DNA of 64,000 nucleotides from Branchiostoma belcheri (Eukaryota; Chordata; Leptocardii; Amphioxiformes; Branchiostomatidae): NCBI RefSeq assembly GCF_001625305.1, contig NW_017804420.1, positions 382,884 through 446,883 on the forward strand, given 5' to 3'. Positions 59,971-64,000 of this stretch are shown here, one piece after another. How positions within the stretch are numbered: the first letter of the stretch is position 1; every line of letters starts with the position of its first letter. A program made the translations under genes and the position numbers. Below the pieces are notes generated by a model. The model saw nothing but the letters and a program-made list of their open reading frames with translations, was not told the DNA's origin and ran no database searches.

Positions 59971-62900
59971 TTATAAAATGGATCCCTCAAACTCAAACTC
60001 CAGACCGGTTCCCTCCAGTTTCTCCCTGTACTTGGCATCAAAAGCCCGGCTCTGTTCCGGTGTGAAATAGTTTTTCCAGTCACCAACAACACCTGAGTTA
60101 ACAATGTAAGATGTCTGTTAAAAGCTAAAATGATTCATAATCATACATGTATGACTAAGATATAAATAAAATACCATTTAATACATAAAAAAGTAACTCC
60201 TGAAAGCTTTGCTCTTCAAATGTTCTTCACAACTTACATCTCTGCAATAAGTTGAATAAGGTTGATTTTTCAAATTCTAAGTTAATTGTACATTATATAT
60301 CATACTTAGCAATCAACAGAATCTTTTTATGTTGAGAATCATCTTTTGTTTTCAAGATACAGAGCAGAAGACATGGTTAGGGACCATATGTGCTATTTGG
60401 AAGTACCTTAAGGAGAGGAGCATTAGGGGCTAGGGCCTGAGCATTTGTTCCTTTCGTTTGTATGATGTTAATTTCCTTTCGTGCCATATGTGTGTTCTTT
60501 TACAATGTTATCTGTTCATAATCATTTTTATCATATACTGCATGTTTTTATTTTTGTATGAACCCTGGAAGACTAGCCTGTTTTGGCCAAAGGGTATCAA
60601 TATAAAGACAACTAGAGAAGTAACATTTGCAAAGCAAATGCATTTATAATTTATGTTTACCTTTGGACATGGTCTGCCCTGTTAATTTTTACTCAAACAC
60701 ATTCACATACATGTACATGTACTACGAGTATATGGTGACAGGAGTAGAGCAGACCTTGAAATTGCAACATTATGTAACCCAACACCAGTCACCATGGTGA
60801 CAGACGTCAACAAATCATGTCATTGGCCAGGTCAGAGGTTAGTATTTGGAACAGAAGAGGAGGAAGAAACTGAGTAAAAACAATATGTTTTCCTTCCGTA
60901 AACATAATAAACTTTAAGACTTTTTAAGCAGGTATTCAGGCAGGCTTATGGGATCTAATTAAGACCTTTTCTGGCCATCACGGTCCTGTGCTTGAGGTGG
61001 GAGTCACCCAACGTTTCTTTCATGTTGTGGAATGAGCTTTCCTCGGCAATACGTCTGATGGTGACATCATCAAGGTCCACCTCAAGAAACTCCATCACAG
61101 TCTTCACAGCATCTGTCGGGTTCTTAAAGGAAAGTAGAAGGACATGCTCCTTTGAATATTCTGGGAATGCGATTCTGTATCTTAAAGCTTAACAAACCTT
61201 ATGCGATACAGATACGCATGGCAAAAGGCAGTAACTTGCTATTTAGATACAGAAGCCGGTGTGTTATGCTGAAGGCTGCATGGTTATACTGGCTATACAG
61301 ATACAGAAGCTGGTGTGTTACACCGAAGGGCGGTTATACCGGCTATACAGATACAGAAGCTTAGGGTGTGTTACACTAAAGGGCAGTTATTCCGGCTATT
61401 CGGATACAGAAGCTGGTGTGTTACACCGAGGGGCGGTTATGCCGACACTCATACAATACACACAATACACACTCATATACAGAAACAGAAGCTGATATGT
61501 TATACTGAGGGTCAAGTATACCAACTATACACAGTCATATACAGATACAGAAGCTGATACGTTATACTGAGGGGCAGTTATACCAACTATACACACTGAT
61601 ATACAGATACAGAAGCCGGCATGTTACTCTGAGGGAAGGTTATACTGGCTGTACACATTGATATACAGATGCAGAAGCTGAATCAGATATGTTATACCGA
61701 GGGGCAGTTATACCAACTATACACACTGAGATACAGATCTAGAGTGAAGAAAGTGTTCCTCACCCTCTGAACATCCTCGTACTTAAGAAACAGGAAGTGG
61801 GGGTCGTGTCTCTTCTCCCACCAGGACAACACGTGATCAAAGAAGTCACCAAAAACAACTTTAATTACAGAATGAAAAGGATAATTATCATATGGCAATA
61901 AAACATGTGGCACGGTAATTGTTATCTTTAATGTAAGGCAGAACAACTTCCCTAGTCTAATATTTTTGTAATACAATGTAGCAATTAGTCCACATTATGA
62001 AATCAATATTAAAGGCAACCAATGCAATTTCAGGACGGCAAAACAAAAAATATTCTGGATGAGGAAATTAAATCTGTCTGATATTGACATTTACTGCAAT
62101 TTCTTGTTCTTTAAAATTTGTGTCATATATTTGTAAATATCAGTGCAATTCAGGCAACTTATTTGTTATGATGAAATGTCAATAATGAATCCAAGTTAAT
62201 TATTATACATCTTTGCAGTTGTCTTCCTCTGTCTTCAAAAAAGAAGTCAAACCCAGTAGTTTTAGGAGTTATTAGTATAGTTTATCAGTGTATTAATTGC
62301 CTGTTGTTATACCAAATGTAACGTTACTTGTTATACCTTCTGTACTTGCAATTAGTCCTCAGTTATGAATTTGCAATATAACAATTATGTTGAAATAAAT
62401 GGGATTTGATGATGATGACTTCAGTGTGCCAAAGTACCTTCTCCAGACAAGAAGAGGTTGAAAAATCTGTCCCAAGTAACAAAATAAGCTGCGATGCGAC
62501 CGAAATAGAAGTAATTCCTCATGATATCCAGGCTGAAGTGATAGTAGGACACGGCGACGTCCTTCGGATTCCTCATTATCACTATGACCTTCACCTGGAG
62601 ATTAGAGGACAACTGGATAAGTACCACTGATTATGAGGTATATTTAGTACAGTGGATACAGTAGTCGTCCCTCAGTAAGTCACCAGTGGAGCCTCATAGT
62701 TCTTGACCTTTCATGAAACCGACAGGGGGAAACCAGTCATGACAGGCTGAATAAAAGTTCTAAAGAGCAACAATGTGGCTCCAGATGTCTTACTGAGGGA
62801 CAACTGCAGTGTGAAAGATTTCAGTTACATGTAGCTTGAGGAATGAATCCAATACCACCCCCATGAGTAGGGTTGATTCAACTTACTGACACTTTGTAAA

Positions 62901-63819
62901 GAAGATTTTACATTAAGTATGATCCTAATGTTACGTAAGGCAGCTTTAGGGGGGCCTGCATGGGGGGTAGTTATTACGAATTACGCAAAATTTTCGCCGC
63001 CGATTACGAATTACGTTAAAGTCTCAGAGCTGATTACGACTTTACAATTTGTGGCTACTATGTTCTATTATGAATTACGTTGATTTTTTTGTGGAGGCCG
63101 CCTACGAATTACGAAGTCTAAAAAGGCCTGATTACGCCTTACGAAAAAGGGCATGCAGGCCCTCCTTTAGGACACATTTTTCCAACTAGGGTGAAAGATT
63201 CATAAGACCTGGCAGAATTATGTGTTTAGTGAAGACTTTGCATTTAATCTCCATGCAGACTCTGTGGGGCAAGGGGAGTCATATAATAGATATTGGCTGC
63301 CTGTATCCATTGGCGGCCAATATAGACTCTCTTTGCCCTCCAGAATCTGCTTGGAGATACTGATAGAGGCTCAATGCAGAATGTACAGTTACTATTTGAG
63401 ATTAGCTTTAACGAAGTACATACAAGTAGTCTTCAACATGAAGCCTATATGGTACAACAAGAGCTAAGCCTATATGGTACAACAAGAGCTAGATTGCCAA
63501 AAAACCACCCTGCTGGTTATCTATAGGAAACTGTTAGAGGAGTCCGGCTTTGCCCATCTGGGCAAGAACATGCAATAAAAATTTATATCATTTGTTACAT
63601 TGCCCTGAGGGTGGGCTATCCCCGGGGGTGCTGCATCAGGACCCAGGTGGGTGAGGATGACCCGCAGGGAGGGGCTATCCTCAAGCAGGACGTGTGTCGT
63701 CTGGGGAAGCTCGGGATGGTGGAACTCCAGCTTAGCGAAAGCGCGGTCTTCTGATGTCATCTCACTCCTCCCAGCAGCCTGCAGGACTCTGCTGACCATC
63801 TCCAGAATCCAGTTGGTTC
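59971..63819 (-). CDS. Cytosolic sulfotransferase, 3' five exons (5' end outside window)
   Basis: Minus-strand exons are 63819-63599, 62594-62438, 61858-61764, 61122-60966 and 60092-59971 (752 nt; with one nt carried from the missing exon, 250 aa plus stop). The protein starts within TNWILEMVSRVLQ, which follows the PAPS-binding KSGT loop of SULT enzymes, so that loop is in the missing exon. Visible motifs are PSLRVILTHLG, the 3'-phosphate site RNPKDVAVSYYHF, DHVLSWWEKRHDPHFLFLKYED, EESSFHNMKE, and the C-terminal RKGVVGDWKNYFTPEQ that contains the RKGxxGDWKN nucleotide-binding and dimer-contact region. It transfers sulfate from PAPS to small hydroxyl or amine acceptors in the cytosol; the acceptor cannot be predicted. 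Exon order and phases are regular. No frameshift was seen. Confidence 0.9.
60608..60912 (+). mobile_element. Interspersed repeat family R1, copy in sulfotransferase intron
   Basis: Very similar to 7680-7972 across its length (ACTAGAGAAGTAACATTTGC ... AACAATATGTTTTCCTTC). Confidence 0.8.
61205..61740. repeat. About 55-60 bp minisatellite in sulfotransferase intron
   Basis: Eight to nine units with ATACAGATACAGAAGCTG, GTGTTACACCGA and GGGCGGTTATACCGGCTA. It ends about 25 nt short of an exon. A solitary unit in reverse orientation lies at 59865-59915. Confidence 0.9.
62946..63174. mobile_element. MITE with ATTACGAATTACG sub-repeats
   Basis: Ends GGGGCCTGCATG and CATGCAGGCCCT are inverted. Flanks GCTTTAGG and CCTTTAGG differ at one base, a possible 8-bp duplication. 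The interior repeats GATTACGAATTACG and variants at least six times in both orientations. Confidence 0.65.
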
Positions 63820-63973
63820 CTGTTGGCAGTTGTTTGTTTCATTTGTTTGTTTATTTTTAGGTATTTATCCTTGGTCATATCATCCATTCAACTGACAGAA
63901 AGGTATTCTAGCATTTCCTCATAAATTATGCAAATGAGGTAATGACATGTTAATGATATTCACCCTCACTTAA

Positions 63974-64000
63974 GGCCACACCAATTTAATTTGTTGGTTC
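63974..64000. mobile_element. Left end of a GGCCACACCAA MITE, cut by window edge
   Basis: TAA followed by GGCCACACCAATTTAATTT matches the left end and target site of 38272-38671. Confidence 0.55.

Overview
The window reads as animal nuclear DNA, most likely from a lancelet (Branchiostoma, Cephalochordata). The basis is domain content and gene architecture: a TMEM72-family protein and an IGFBP-like protein point to a chordate, astacins with TSP1/CUB/ShK/EGF modules are typical of lancelets, introns have GT-AG borders, and non-coding DNA is packed with short inverted-repeat transposons (MITEs), tRNA-derived SINEs and minisatellites. The genus is inferred, not proved. No bacterial, CRISPR or operon-like structure was seen.

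Layout. (1) 1-4937: repeat-rich 3' flank (tetranucleotide array, two hAT-type MITEs, a 24-bp minisatellite). (2) 4938-10690, minus strand: six-exon TMEM72-like four-pass membrane protein, 202 aa. (3) 11839-18842, plus: nine-exon secreted CUB + trypsin-like serine protease, 429 aa, with a lysine/arginine-rich insert in the CUB domain. (4) 18843-24180: no gene seen; foldback elements and a LINE 3' end. (5) 24486 to about 47.8 kb, plus: at least 27 exons of a giant astacin metalloprotease: signal peptide, aspartate-switch propeptide, catalytic domain, TSP1, lectin-like Cys domain, TSP1, CUB, Thr/Pro mucin linker, then a tandem array of ShK and EGF modules carried by phase 1-1 exons, about 1,120 aa. 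(6) 47.3-50.2 kb: satellite, interspersed repeat, mariner relic with a nested MITE. (7) 50280-54998, minus: five-exon secreted IGFBP-N + thyroglobulin type-1 protein, 185 aa, with a TATA box. (8) 55.1-59.9 kb: no gene seen; a 1.5-kb inverted duplication, a Mutator-like foldback element, a minisatellite. (9) 59971-63819, minus: the last five exons of a cytosolic sulfotransferase whose first exon(s) lie beyond the right edge.

Four of the five genes are secreted or membrane proteins. The two proteases and the IGFBP/thyroglobulin protein are extracellular, but nothing here shows that they act in one pathway; their proximity may be incidental. All exon models were assembled by eye from splice signals, phase continuity and domain homology. 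In each complete model the exon lengths sum to a whole number of codons. UTRs are not defined.
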